Shown here in pieces: positions 1 through 9,263 of a stretch of 64,000 nt of DNA. Each line of letters opens with the position of its first letter. The stretch's first letter is position 1. A program made the position numbers and the translations under genes. The notes beneath the pieces were generated by a model. It searched no databases. It was not told where the DNA came from and saw only the letters and a program-made list of their open reading frames with translations. This DNA is from Phytohabitans rumicis (GTDB lineage Bacteria; Actinomycetota; Actinomycetes; Mycobacteriales; Micromonosporaceae): assembly GCF_011764445.1 (NCBI RefSeq), contig NZ_BLPG01000001.1, forward strand, positions 8,795,316 through 8,859,315, in the 5' to 3' direction.

Positions 1-1
1 G

Positions 2-55
2 GGTGATCGTGGTGACCAATTGCCCCTCGGAGGGCAATTGGTCACCACGATCACC
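2..55. repeat. Perfect 24-bp inverted repeat (hairpin)
   Basis: Bases 2-25 are exactly complementary to 32-55, with a 6-base loop. It belongs to a set of long perfect hairpins in the gene-free stretches of this window (also 119-179, 12495-12560, 22315-22364, 47108-47167, 47177-47242). Stems differ in sequence but several share GTGATC or GATCATG. No U-tract follows, so it is not a classic terminator. Confidence 0.85.
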
Positions 56-118
56 GGCGTCCGGGTTCCTGCGGGCGCATCGACCCGGTACCGGGTGGAC
101 CCAAAGCCCAACGGCTTG

Positions 119-179
119 GGTGATCATGAAGTTGTCCCCGGAAGGAAGCGCTCTCTCGCACGCTAACTTCATGATCACC
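119..179. repeat. 15-bp inverted repeat hairpin, GATCATGA type
   Basis: Bases 119-133 (GGTGATCATGAAGTT) pair perfectly with 165-179. The loop carries a run similar to the loop of the hairpin at 47177-47242, so the two are related copies. One stem pair differs between them and is compensated (A-T here, G-C there). Confidence 0.85.
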
Positions 180-195
180 ACCTTGGTCGTGAGTA

Positions 196-229
196 GGACA
201 CCCACCGCAGAGTGGGGCGGTGGGTGTCC
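196..229 (+). terminator. 13-bp GC-rich hairpin upstream of the DGPF gene
   Basis: GGACACCCACCGC (196-208) pairs perfectly with 217-229 around an 8-base loop. It lies about 55 bases before the start codon at 286. It could terminate transcription entering from outside the window or act in the leader. The sequence does not decide between these. Confidence 0.5.
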
Positions 230-285
230 GGTTCGGGGGTGGGGGTTCGTCATGCTGGTGACGATCCGACGAGGAGGAGCGCACG

Positions 286-621
286 ATGAAGTACCTGATG
301 TTCGTCTGCACCGACACCGCGCCCGACACCGATACCGCTCCCGAACCGGACATCGAGGTCTGGGTGGCGGACAACGACAGCAACGGCCGGCGGTTGAAGG
401 GCAACGCGCTGGCGCCGACCTCCGCGGCCACCACGGTCCGGGTGCGCGACGGCGAGCTGCTGGTCTCCGACGGGCCGTTCGCCGAGACCAAGGAGGTCAT
501 CGTGGGCTTCGACATCCTGGAGTGCGCCGACCTGGACGAGGCGATCGAGGTGGCCCGCACGCACCCGATGGCGCGCGGCGGGCGGCTGGAGCTGCGCCCG
601 TTCGCGGTCGATGAGTTCTAA
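286..621 (+). CDS. YCII-related DGPF-domain protein
   Basis: This 111-residue protein is a small alpha/beta-barrel of the YCII/DGPF family, recognised by the motif DGPFAETKE in its second half and by its length. Family members are probably small-molecule-binding or enzymatic proteins, but no reaction is established. The gene overlaps the start of the following ECF sigma factor by 11 bases, so the two are translationally coupled. DGPF genes are typical partners and targets of ECF42-type sigma factors. The start at 286 is preceded by a strong GAGGAGGAG Shine-Dalgarno. The middle carries an acidic stretch rich in Asp and Pro. Confidence 0.9.
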   Translation: MKYLMFVCTDTAPDTDTAPEPDIEVWVADNDSNGRRLKGNALAPTSAATTVRVRDGELLVSDGPFAETKEVIVGFDILECADLDEAIEVARTHPMARGGRLELRPFAVDEF

Positions 622-1861
622 AGCGACAGCGGAGGCCGTCGCGGCGGCGGCCGCCGACTCGTACGCCCGGATCGTGGCCACCCTGATCCGGGTCACCGGG
701 GACTGGACGCTGGCCGAGGACTGTGCCCAGGAGGCGCTCGCGCAGGCCATGGAGCGCTGGCCGCGCGACGGCGTGCCGGGCAACCCGGGCGGTTGGCTGA
801 TGACGGTGGCCCGCAACCGGGCGACCGACGTACTGCGTCGGGTCACCGTCGAACGCCGCAAGCTGCGCGACCTGGCCGTGCTGACGCTGTCCGACCCGGG
901 TCCGGAGGTGGCGCCGGGCGAGGTGGTGGACGACCGGCTGCGGCTCGTTTTCACGTGCTGCCACCCGGCGCTGTCGCTGGAGGCCCGGGTGGCGTTGACG
1001 CTGCGCACGATCTGCGGGGTGCCGACCGGCGACATCGCGCGCGCGTTCCTGGTCACCGAGTCGACCATGACCCGGCGGCTGACCCGGGCCAAGGCGAAGA
1101 TCTCCGACGCGCGCATCCCGTACCGGGTGCCGACCGGGCCGGCGCTCGCCGAGCGGCTGCCCGGCGTCCTCGCCGTGCTGTACCTGCTGTTCACCCGCGG
1201 GTACGACGCCGACGGCGAGCCGGCGTTCGCGGAGGAGGCCATCCGGCTGGCCCGCCTGCTCGACCGGCTCATGCCGGGCCAGCCCGACGTGGCGGGGTTG
1301 CTGGCGCTGTTCCTGCTCCAGCACTCCCGGCGCGACGCCCGCCGTGACGGCGCCGGCAACCTGCGCACGCTCGACAAGCAGGACCGGTCCCGGTGGGATC
1401 ACGCGGCCATCGACGAAGGGCTGCGCGTGCTGAAGACCGCGCCGGGCGCCGGCCCGTACACGCTGCAGGCCCGCATCGCCGCCTGCCACGCCACCGCGGC
1501 GACGGCCGAGGCGACCGACTGGCCGGCGATCGCGGCGTGGTACGACGAGTTGGCCGCGCGGCAGCCCTCGCCGGTCATCGAGCTGAACCGCGCGGTCGCG
1601 CACGGCTACGCGTACGGGCCGGCGGCCGGGCTGGACCTGCTGGCGGCGGCCCGGGCCGGGGGAGCGCTGGACAGGTATCCGCTGGCCGTGGCCGTGGAGG
1701 CGGACCTGGTCGCCCGGGCCGGCGAGCCGGAGCGCGCCGCCGGCCTCTTCCGCGAGGCGGCGGCCCGGTCCGACAACGGCCCGGAGCGCCGCGCCCTCCT
1801 CCACCGTGCCGAGGAGGTCAGCGCAGGCGTGCCAGGTGGAGCGCCACCGGGCCGGCCGTGA
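611..1861 (+). CDS. ECF sigma factor with C-terminal extension (ECF42 type)
   Basis: This 416-residue protein has sigma region 2 (DWTLAEDCAQEALAQAMERW, about residues 33-52, then GWLMTVARNRATD) and region 4 (around TGDIARAFLVTESTM). About 200 further residues follow, containing RGYDADGEPA and LNRAVAHGYAYGPAAGLDLL, which match the helical TPR-like extension of the ECF42 group. In that group the extension is needed for activity and no anti-sigma factor is present; I see none here. It overlaps the DGPF gene, the usual ECF42 partner. Its 3' end overlaps the convergent BTAD regulator by 44 bp. Confidence 0.93.
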   Translation: MSSKATAEAVAAAAADSYARIVATLIRVTGDWTLAEDCAQEALAQAMERWPRDGVPGNPGGWLMTVARNRATDVLRRVTVERRKLRDLAVLTLSDPGPEVAPGEVVDDRLRLVFTCCHPALSLEARVALTLRTICGVPTGDIARAFLVTESTMTRRLTRAKAKISDARIPYRVPTGPALAERLPGVLAVLYLLFTRGYDADGEPAFAEEAIRLARLLDRLMPGQPDVAGLLALFLLQHSRRDARRDGAGNLRTLDKQDRSRWDHAAIDEGLRVLKTAPGAGPYTLQARIAACHATAATAEATDWPAIAAWYDELAARQPSPVIELNRAVAHGYAYGPAAGLDLLAAARAGGALDRYPLAVAVEADLVARAGEPERAAGLFREAAARSDNGPERRALLHRAEEVSAGVPGGAPPGRP

Positions 1862-3736
1862 GCAGGCCGCTCGCGGCGGCGAGCTCGCCGGCCGCCGGGG
1901 TCAGCTCCGCCGTGGCGCGGTCCACCAGCGGGCGGTCGCCGAGCAGGGTGGCGGCCCGGCCGGTCAGGCACCACAGGGCCTCGAAGAGCAGGTCGCGCGG
2001 CGGGTCCGGGATCCGGCGCAGCGCCGCCGCGGCCTCGGCCGGCCGGTCGCGGGCGATCAGCACCAGCGGGCGGGCCCACGGCGCGTACGGGCCCCAGTCG
2101 GTGGCGTCGTCGAACCCGGCCGGCCGGTCGTGCCAGACCCGCAGGCACAGCAGGGCCAGCGGCAGCAGGCCGCGCTCGACCCGGGCATTCCGGCGCCGTC
2201 GAGCCCGACCGCGGCCGCGCGGTAGGCGGCCTCCGCGTCCGCCGGCGCCGCCCCGGTCGCGGCCAGCCGCATGGCGCGGTACCAGCCGGTGAACACCCCG
2301 ACCAGCGGCCGCTCGTGCCGCGCGGCCAGGCGATCGGCCGCGGCGGCGTGCTCGTCCGCCCCGGCGAAGTCGGCGAGCGCGCCGCGGGCCTGCACGCGGA
2401 TCAGGTGACCGAGGATCTCGAAGGTGGACAGGCCGTGCCGCCCGGACAGCGTCACGAGTTCGGCGCCGACCTCGTCCCGCCGCCTGGCCAGGCCGGCGCG
2501 GTGGAAGCTCTGCATGAACACGCCGTTCAGCGCGAAGGCCAGCACCGCCGGGTCGCCGAGCCGGCGGGCGATCCGTTCGGCCTCCCGGGCCGCCTGCGGC
2601 CCGCGCGCGGCGCGCGTGCCGCGCGACTCCACCGCGATCGTCGCCAGCAGCCGGGCCCGGGCCGCGTCGTGCCCGTCCGGTTCGAGCGCGGCCAGGGCGC
2701 GCTCCGCCGCCGCCACGATCCGCGCGGACTGTTGCGGGTCGTCGGACCGGGTCCAGATCGCGGGTACGTCGTAGCCGCCGATCACCCGGGCGGTGAGTTC
2801 CGGGTCGCCGAGCCGCTCGGCCGCCGCGACCGCCGCGGCACGCTGCTCGCGGGCCGCCGCCAGCCCGCGCGCCCCGGTCACGGCCAGGCTCCGCAGCAGC
2901 CCGACCGTGGTTTCCAGCCGGGCCGGGCCGGTCACCGTCCGGTCGTACGCGGCGGTGGCCGCCGTCCAGACCCGCTCCGCGTCCCCGGTGTCGGCGTGCC
3001 GGAGGATGTCGCTCTCCAGCCGGCGCAGGCGCGGGCCCGGGTCGACGCCCAACTGCTCGCGCAGCAGGTCGCGGGCCCGGCGCAGGACGGCGAGGGCGTC
3101 GCCCTGCCGGTCCGCCCGGTACAGGGCCAGCGCCAGCAGCCGCCACGCCTCCTCGCGCCACGGATGCTCCGCCGCATGGACATCCAGGCCGGGTACGGCG
3201 TCCGCCGCCCGGCCGAGCGCGAGCGCCGCCTCGGCCCGCCGCTCCACCGCGGTCAGCCGCAGCTCGTCCAGCCGGGACCGCTCGGCGCGGATCCACGGCT
3301 CGCCCGCGAAGTCCGCGTACGCGGGACCGCGCCACCAGCCGAGGGCGGCGTCGAGGCGTTCGTGTGCCGGGGCGGGCGGTGCCGTGGCCGCGGCGGCGAC
3401 GGCGTCCTCGAACCGCCAGGCGTCGACCGCGTCCGGGGCGGCCCGCAGGGCGTACCCGGGTCCCTCGGTGACCAGCAGCCGTGCCGGCTGGCGCGGCGGG
3501 CGCCCCGGCTCCAGCGCGCGGCGCAGCGCCGCCACGAACGTGCGGACCGTGGCCACCGCGCCCGGCGCCGGCGCCTCCCACAGGTCGTCGACGAGGCGGT
3601 CGACCGGCACCACCCGGCCGCGCGCGACGATGAGCCGGGCCAGCACCGCGCGGTGCCGCGGACCCTTCACATCGACGGGTGTGCCGGCGCGGTCCCAGGC
3701 CACGACCGGTCCGAGCACCCCGAAGCCGACCTCCAC
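1818..3736 (-). CDS. BTAD-domain (SARP/AfsR-like) regulator, one-base frameshift
   Basis: The product is about 640 residues when the frame is repaired. The N-terminus has an OmpR-type winged helix (GPRHRAVLARLIVARGRVVP), then a BTAD domain (DAWRFEDAVAAA to QLGVDPGPRLRRLE), then a long TPR-rich region. No NTPase domain separates them. The frame breaks at the GGG run at 2183-2185 (plus strand): after GLDGAG the continuation RVERGLLPLALLCLRVWHD lies in another frame, and one extra base in the run restores it to the stop at 1818. I regard this as a likely sequence error. It is convergent with the sigma factor and divergent from the hydrolase at 3793, a possible target. Confidence 0.82.
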
Positions 3737-3792
3737 GGGCAGAAACCTACCGCGCTCATCGGTTGCTCATCGGTGATCGGCACGGTGGGGGC

Positions 3793-4698
3793 ATGACGCT
3801 TGCCATTCCCGGATTCGACTACCAGCGCGTCGCGGCCGCCGACGGCGTGACCCTGAACGTGGCGGTCGGCGGCGCGGGCCGCCCGATCGTGCTGCTGCAC
3901 GGCTTTCCGCAGACCCACCTGATGTGGCGGCACGTCGCCGCCGACCTGGCCGCCGACCACACCGTGATCTGCCCCGACCTGCGCGGCTACGGCGCCAGCG
4001 ACAAGCCGGCCGAGGCGGGCCCCGCGACGTACGCCAAGCGGACCATGGCCGCGGACGTCGTGGCCGTCGCGGCGGCGCTCGGCCACGACCGCTTCGCCCT
4101 CGCCGGCCACGACCGCGGTGCGCTGGTGGCGGTCCGCGCCGGCCTCGACCACCCGGGCGTGGTCACCCACCTCGCCGCGCTCGACGTCCTGCCGACCCTG
4201 GACATGTGGGACGTGCTGCGCGGGGCCGGCGCCGCCGTCGCGTTCCACCTGTACCTGATGGCCCAGCCGCCCGGCCTGCCCGAGCGGATGATCGGCGCCA
4301 GCGCGGACGCGTTCTTCGGCCACTTCCTGGACGCCTGGACCGGCGACCCGGGGGCCATCCCGGCGCAGGTGCGCGCCGAGTACCTGCGGGCGTCGCGGGA
4401 GGCGGTGCCCTCGATCGTCGCCGACTACCGGGCGTCGGCCGGGATCGACGCCGACCACGACCGCGCCGACCGGGCCGCCGGACGGCGACTGGGTATGCCG
4501 GTCACCGTCGTACAGCAGGACTGGGGTGCGGTCCTCGGCTACGACGCCGCCGCGCTGTGGCGCGCGTGGGCCCCGGACCTGGAGCACCACACCACGTCGG
4601 CGGGTCACTTCCTGGCCGAGGAGGCCCCCGCCGAGGTGGTGAAGGCCCTGCGCGGGTTGCTCGCGCGGCCTTGCCTTGACACCGGCGGCAAGGTCTAG
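3793..4698 (+). CDS. Alpha/beta hydrolase, haloacetate dehalogenase-like
   Basis: This 301-residue protein has the oxyanion-hole motif HGFPQ (36-40), a nucleophile elbow GHDRG with Asp107 in place of Ser, and a late His in SAGHFLAEE. An Asp nucleophile in GHDRGA is typical of the fluoroacetate dehalogenase and epoxide hydrolase branch, so hydrolysis of a C-halogen or epoxide bond is likely. The substrate is unknown. The start at 3793 is chosen because upstream candidates run into the divergent regulator. It lies 57 bp from the BTAD gene and 12 bp before the next gene, so it is probably co-transcribed with the LLM oxidoreductase. Confidence 0.87.
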   Translation: MTLAIPGFDYQRVAAADGVTLNVAVGGAGRPIVLLHGFPQTHLMWRHVAADLAADHTVICPDLRGYGASDKPAEAGPATYAKRTMAADVVAVAAALGHDRFALAGHDRGALVAVRAGLDHPGVVTHLAALDVLPTLDMWDVLRGAGAAVAFHLYLMAQPPGLPERMIGASADAFFGHFLDAWTGDPGAIPAQVRAEYLRASREAVPSIVADYRASAGIDADHDRADRAAGRRLGMPVTVVQQDWGAVLGYDAAALWRAWAPDLEHHTTSAGHFLAEEAPAEVVKALRGLLARPCLDTGGKV

Positions 4699-4709
4699 CA
4701 TCCGGCGGT

Positions 4710-5576
4710 GTGAAGTTCGCGATCAACTACAGCACGCCGTTCTACGGCGTCGACCCGGACCGGCTCGCCGGGTACGCGCGGCACGCCGAGGAGTGTGGCT
4801 TCGAGGCCCTGTACATCCCCGAGCACATCGTGCTGTACCCGGGCGCGATGGTCGGCCCGATGCCGCTGCCGCCGGCCCTGCCGTTCGCCGACCCGCTCGA
4901 CTGCCTGAGCTTCGTCGCCGCCGCCACCAGCCGGATCCTGCTCGGCACGGCGGTGCTGCTGCTGCCGTACCACCATCCGGTGGTGCTCGCCAAGCGCCTG
5001 GCCACCATCGACGTGCTGTCCCGGGGCCGGATGCGCCGGCTGACCGTGGGGCTGGGCACGCTGCCCGGCGAGGCGGCGGCGGTGGGCGTGGACTTCGGCA
5101 GCCGGGGCCGCCGCGCCGACGAGGCGATCGACGTGCTCCGGCTGCTCTGGGCCGGCGGCGAGGAGGGGGTGAGCTTCCACGGCGAGTTCTTCGCCTTCGA
5201 CAACGCGTGCAGCTTTCCCAAGCCGTACGGCGGCGGCACCCTGCCCGTCCACATTGGTGGGTCGAGCCGGGCGGCCGCGCGCCGGGCCGGGCGGCGGGGC
5301 GACGGCTACTTTCCCGGCGGCGCGCTCACTCCCGACGAGCGGGCCCGGCAGCTGGACCTGGCCCGGTCGGCCGCCGCCGGGGCCGGCCGCGACCCGGACG
5401 CGCTGGAGTACACCCGCTGGGGGTCGATCGACATGCCCCCGGAACGCGTCGAGGCGTTCGCCGCGCAGGGCGTGACCCGGATCGTCGTGGCGGCCACCGC
5501 CGACGATCCGGCCGAGCAGCACGACCAGATGTCCGTGTTCGCCGAGCGGTTCGGGCTCACGATGACGCCACGATGA
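4710..5576 (+). CDS. LLM-class (luciferase-like) F420-dependent oxidoreductase
   Basis: This 288-residue protein is a TIM-barrel flavin/F420 oxidoreductase of the bacterial luciferase superfamily. Evidence is the N-terminal MKFAINYSTP strand, EECGFEALYIPEH, the central LLLPYHHPVVLAKRLATID with LSRGR, the strand LTVGLGTLPGE and HIGGSSRAAARRAGRRGDGY. Actinobacterial members of this type commonly use F420H2 and reduce or oxidise small organic substrates. The exact reaction is unknown. The start is GTG at 4710. It follows the hydrolase closely and is likely its operon partner. Confidence 0.9.
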   Translation: MKFAINYSTPFYGVDPDRLAGYARHAEECGFEALYIPEHIVLYPGAMVGPMPLPPALPFADPLDCLSFVAAATSRILLGTAVLLLPYHHPVVLAKRLATIDVLSRGRMRRLTVGLGTLPGEAAAVGVDFGSRGRRADEAIDVLRLLWAGGEEGVSFHGEFFAFDNACSFPKPYGGGTLPVHIGGSSRAAARRAGRRGDGYFPGGALTPDERARQLDLARSAAAGAGRDPDALEYTRWGSIDMPPERVEAFAAQGVTRIVVAATADDPAEQHDQMSVFAERFGLTMTPR

Positions 5577-5642
5577 CGTCCCGGTGGGACCGTGTCCGCG
5601 GTCGCCGTCGGGCGGCCCACGGGCGCGACGGAGGGGGACACC

Positions 5643-6137
5643 ATGCGGGTACGGGCGAGGGTGGGACTGTGGTCGGCCGCCACGCTGGCGGCGGTGGGGC
5701 TGGCGGTGCCGGGTGGCGGGCCGGCGCACGCCATCGACGACTGTGACGGGCACATCGGCGCCTACATCGAGGGCACGTCCGGCGACGACGTGCTGGAGGG
5801 GACCTCCGGACCGGACATCATCCGCGGGCACGGCGGCGACGACCTCATCCTCGGGTACGGCGGGCGGGACACCATCAACGGCGGTGACGGCGACGACCTC
5901 ATGATCGGCGGCGACTGCGCCGACGTCATGCACGGCAACCAGGGCAACGACGACATCGCCGGACTCGCCGGCGACGACGTGGTCAACGGCAACGTCGGCG
6001 ACGACCTCCTCATCGGCGGGCCGGGAGCGGACACTGTGGACGGTGGGTCGGGCGCCGACGAGTGCTCCGACGAGCCCACCTCGGACGAGCAGTACATCGT
6101 CTACATCATCGACTGGGTCAGCACCTATGCCTGCTGA
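5643..6137 (+). CDS. Secreted RTX (hemolysin-type calcium-binding) repeat mini-protein
   Basis: This 164-residue protein begins with a Sec signal peptide (basic MRVRARVG, hydrophobic segment, cleavage near GPAHA-ID). The mature part is mostly nonapeptide RTX repeats of the form GGxGxDxLx, from about residue 40 to 140, such as GGDGDDLMIGG and GGPGADTVDGG, which would fold as a Ca2+-binding parallel beta-roll. No enzymatic domain is attached. The end, DEQYIVYIIDWVSTYAC, carries a terminal Cys; another Cys pair lies earlier. It converges on the large regulator with a 13-bp overlap. The role is unknown; a cell-surface or extracellular Ca2+-dependent protein is my inference. Confidence 0.85.
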   Translation: MRVRARVGLWSAATLAAVGLAVPGGGPAHAIDDCDGHIGAYIEGTSGDDVLEGTSGPDIIRGHGGDDLILGYGGRDTINGGDGDDLMIGGDCADVMHGNQGNDDIAGLAGDDVVNGNVGDDLLIGGPGADTVDGGSGADECSDEPTSDEQYIVYIIDWVSTYAC

Positions 6138-9100
6138 GCGGCGGCCCGCACGCGCAGCACGGCACGGCTCGGCACCGGGGCGTCGATCGACCGCATCGCC
6201 CCGGCCCACCGGTCGTACGCCCGCTGGGCCTCGCCGTGGCGCCCGGCGGCCAGCAGCACCTCGACCAGCGACCGGTGGGCCGGCTCGTCGAACGGGTCGG
6301 CCACCAGCAGCCGTACCAGGATCGTCGCGGCCTGGTCGAGGTCGGCGCAGCGGCGGCACAGCTGGGCCAGCTCGCGCAGGCCGCGCAGCCACACGGCGCG
6401 GGCCTCCTCGCGCAGGCCGTCCGCCCAGTCCTCGTACGGGTCCTCCGCGAACGGGTCGCCGTGGTACGCCGCGTCCATCTCGGTGAGGATCTCCCGCGCC
6501 CGGTCCGGTTCGCCCTCGCGGGCCAGGCGCAGCCCGTGCGCCGCGTCCCGCAGCAGCCCGTCCACGTCGAGCGCCACCCGGTCGAGGTCGAACGACACCC
6601 CGGCCAGATCCGCGCGCAGGTAGTGGTCCGCGGGCCGCAGCCGGGTCGGGTCCAGCACGGTCCGGACCACCGACAGGAGTACGGACAGCCGGTGCCCGGT
6701 GCGCCGCGGCTCGTCGTCCGGCCACAGCAGCTCGCACAGCTCCGCGCGCGGCACCGGGCGCCCGCGCCGGGCAATCAAGATCTTGAGCAGGGTACGCGCC
6801 TGCCGGGAGCGCCAGGCCGGCAGCGGCACCGGTTGCCCGCCGACGTACACCTCGAACCGGCCGAGCACGCGCACCCGCACGGGGGCGGCGTCGGCCGGCA
6901 CCAGCCCGGCGCCGTCGACGGCCGGGACGCCGAGCGCGACGAGCCGCCGCGCCGCCGTCTTGGCCGCCCAGCGCTGCGGGCCGTCGGCGCCAGGGAGTCG
7001 GCCGAGCAGCACCCGGATCCGGTCGGCGGCGGGCGGGGCGCCGGCGCGTTCCCAGATCGTCTCCGCCTCGCGCAGCGCGGCCCGGGCCGCCTCGACGTCG
7101 GCGCCGGCGACCGCGGACAGCTCCAGCGCCTCGGCCAGCGCGTCGGCGTGCCGGCTGGCCCGGGCGGCGCACACGGCGTCGGCGGCCCGCCCGCGCGCCT
7201 GGTCGGCGTCGCCACCGGCCAGCGCCACCCAGCCCGCCGCCACCAGCGCCACGGCGGCCAGCCCGGGCGGCGCCGCCTGCTCGGCCTCCGCCGCGGCCGC
7301 CAGCGCCGCGGGCACATCGCCGCCGTCCGCGAGCAGCCGCGCGAGGCCGGCCAGCGCCGGCACGAGGACCTGCGGCTCGCGGTGGCCGCGGGCCAGCTCG
7401 ATCGCCTCCTCGAACGCCACCCGGCTCTGCTCCGGCCGGCCGAGCTGCCGGTTGATCTCGCCCAGGCCGTAGAGGCCGGGCGCGGTGCGGCGCAGCCCGG
7501 CGCGGTGCGAGATCTGGATGGAACGTTCACAGTGGAGCGTCGCTTCCTCGTACCGGCCGAGGCGGGTGAGCGCCTCGCCCGCGTTGTGCAGGGCGGTCAC
7601 CAGCACGCCCGGTGGCGCGCCCGCCTCCGCGGTCCGTACGGCGCGGGCGGACGCCCGCAGGGCCTGCGGGTAGCGGGCCGCGCGCAGCAGGCAGTCCGCC
7701 TGGTTGGCCAGCACCCGCGCCTGCTGGACGACGTCGCCGGCCCGCTCCGCGGCGGCCAGCGCCTCCGCGAGGTGCTCCTCCCGACGTACCCCGATCGCGA
7801 TCATCGCGGCGGCGATGTGCGCGAACGCCCGGGCCCGGTCGTCGCCGGCGGTCCCGGCGGCGGACAGCGCCCGGGCGGCGGTGGCCGCGGCGGCGTCGCT
7901 CTCGCCCAGCAGGTGCAGCGTGGTGGCGCGGCAGGCCAGCACCGAGGCGTCGTCGGCGGTCGGCACGGCGGGGGGTTCCGGTGCCCGGTCGAGCAGGTCG
8001 AGGGCGGCCCGGAAGTCGCCGCGCATGTACGGCAGCATGGCCGCCCGCCAGACCAGGCCCGCCGTCCAGTGGCCGGTCTCCGCCGCGTCCACGAGGAGCG
8101 GCGTGAACGCCTGTACGGACTCCAGGGCCCGCCCGGCCATGCGCAGCGCGTCGGCCCGGATCAGCCGCACCCGCGGCGTGCGGGCGGTGGCCGGCAGCTC
8201 GTCGATCAACCGGACGACCTCGGCCGCGCCGCCGGCCGCGAGCATGCCGTCGCCGCCGGACTCGACCAGCGCGGCGCACGCGCCCGCGTCGCCGGCACCC
8301 TGGAACGCGCGGGCGGCCGCCACGGCGTACCCGTGCCGCTGATACCAGGCGGCGGCCGTGCGCAGCCGGCCGGGCAGGCCCTCGGCGGCCGTCCGGAGGT
8401 GCCGGTCGCGGAGCAGAACCGCCCGCAGCACCGGAACGAGCCGCGGTGCACCGAGGCCGTTGGCGACGAGCAGGCCGGTGCGGGCGAGCGGGCGCAGTTC
8501 GCCCGGTGTCCACTCCGGACCGTCCGATGTGGCCGCCATGACGGCGGCGCAGAGCGGCTCGGTGATGGGATCGAGGTCCGCCACGAGGTCGAGCAGCCAC
8601 GCGGGCAGGCCGGCGAGCACCTCCTCGCGTACCCAGGTCGTGGCGGCCTCGACCAGCGCGGGCAGCAGGTCGTGGCGGCCGGCGCCGCGGCGCAGCACGT
8701 CGCCGGCCAGGTGGGTCAGGGCCGGCCACCCGGCGGTCAGGTGGTGTACGTGGTACGCGAGGTCGGCGTCGGCGAGGCCGTGCTCCTCCCGCAGCACCCG
8801 GAACAGGGCGTCCGGGGTGAGCGCGAGGTCGGCCGGGCCACGCTCGGTGACCGGGCCGGGCAGCTCGGCGACGGCCGCCGGGTCCAGCGGGTGGCGGGAG
8901 GCGACCGAGACCCGTACGTGGCCGGGGAATGCCGCGAGCAACCGGGCCAGCCGGACCTGCCTGGGCGGGTCCAGCCGGCAGGCATCGTCGACGGCGACGT
9001 GCCCGACCGTCCCGCCGACGGCGGCGCCGCCGAGCAGGTCGGACGCGGTGACGTACGCCGTCTGGCCGTCCGCGCACGCGGCCTCCAACGCCGTGGTCTT

Positions 9101-9145
9101 GCCGTAGCCCGCCGCGGCAACGACGAGCAGGCTGCCGGATGCCAT
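6125..9145 (-). CDS. Large ATPase/TPR regulator with C-terminal BTAD domain
   Basis: The protein is about 1006 residues. An N-terminal P-loop (AAAGYGKTT, residues 10-18) and a Walker B-like VAVDDACRL begin an NTPase of the MalT/STAND kind. A long helical TPR region follows. The last 250 residues contain an OmpR-type winged helix (RSRQARTLLKILIARRGRPV) and a BTAD domain. DNA binding is therefore at the C-terminus, the reverse of AfsR. The start at 9145 is chosen for the GGGAGGTGGG just before it; the frame runs open further upstream. It is divergent from the secreted repeat protein at 9264 and is a natural candidate to control it. Confidence 0.87.
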   Translation of the reverse strand: MASGSLLVVAAAGYGKTTALEAACADGQTAYVTASDLLGGAAVGGTVGHVAVDDACRLDPPRQVRLARLLAAFPGHVRVSVASRHPLDPAAVAELPGPVTERGPADLALTPDALFRVLREEHGLADADLAYHVHHLTAGWPALTHLAGDVLRRGAGRHDLLPALVEAATTWVREEVLAGLPAWLLDLVADLDPITEPLCAAVMAATSDGPEWTPGELRPLARTGLLVANGLGAPRLVPVLRAVLLRDRHLRTAAEGLPGRLRTAAAWYQRHGYAVAAARAFQGAGDAGACAALVESGGDGMLAAGGAAEVVRLIDELPATARTPRVRLIRADALRMAGRALESVQAFTPLLVDAAETGHWTAGLVWRAAMLPYMRGDFRAALDLLDRAPEPPAVPTADDASVLACRATTLHLLGESDAAAATAARALSAAGTAGDDRARAFAHIAAAMIAIGVRREEHLAEALAAAERAGDVVQQARVLANQADCLLRAARYPQALRASARAVRTAEAGAPPGVLVTALHNAGEALTRLGRYEEATLHCERSIQISHRAGLRRTAPGLYGLGEINRQLGRPEQSRVAFEEAIELARGHREPQVLVPALAGLARLLADGGDVPAALAAAAEAEQAAPPGLAAVALVAAGWVALAGGDADQARGRAADAVCAARASRHADALAEALELSAVAGADVEAARAALREAETIWERAGAPPAADRIRVLLGRLPGADGPQRWAAKTAARRLVALGVPAVDGAGLVPADAAPVRVRVLGRFEVYVGGQPVPLPAWRSRQARTLLKILIARRGRPVPRAELCELLWPDDEPRRTGHRLSVLLSVVRTVLDPTRLRPADHYLRADLAGVSFDLDRVALDVDGLLRDAAHGLRLAREGEPDRAREILTEMDAAYHGDPFAEDPYEDWADGLREEARAVWLRGLRELAQLCRRCADLDQAATILVRLLVADPFDEPAHRSLVEVLLAAGRHGEAQRAYDRWAGAMRSIDAPVPSRAVLRVRAAAQQA

Positions 9146-9263
9146 CCCACCTCCCGCTGGTTGGTGAAGTAGAGCACCCCGCGGCCGCTTACGGCGGGTC
9201 GGTAAGCCGACACCGGGCATCACCGGCCGTAGTCGCCGGCTCTGGATACGGAAGGAGGCAACG

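Noticed and set aside
6062-9172. A 1036-codon open frame on the + strand opposite the BTAD regulator
   Set aside because: The protein is Arg/Gln/Gly-rich without domains. The minus-strand frame has P-loop, winged helix and BTAD motifs.
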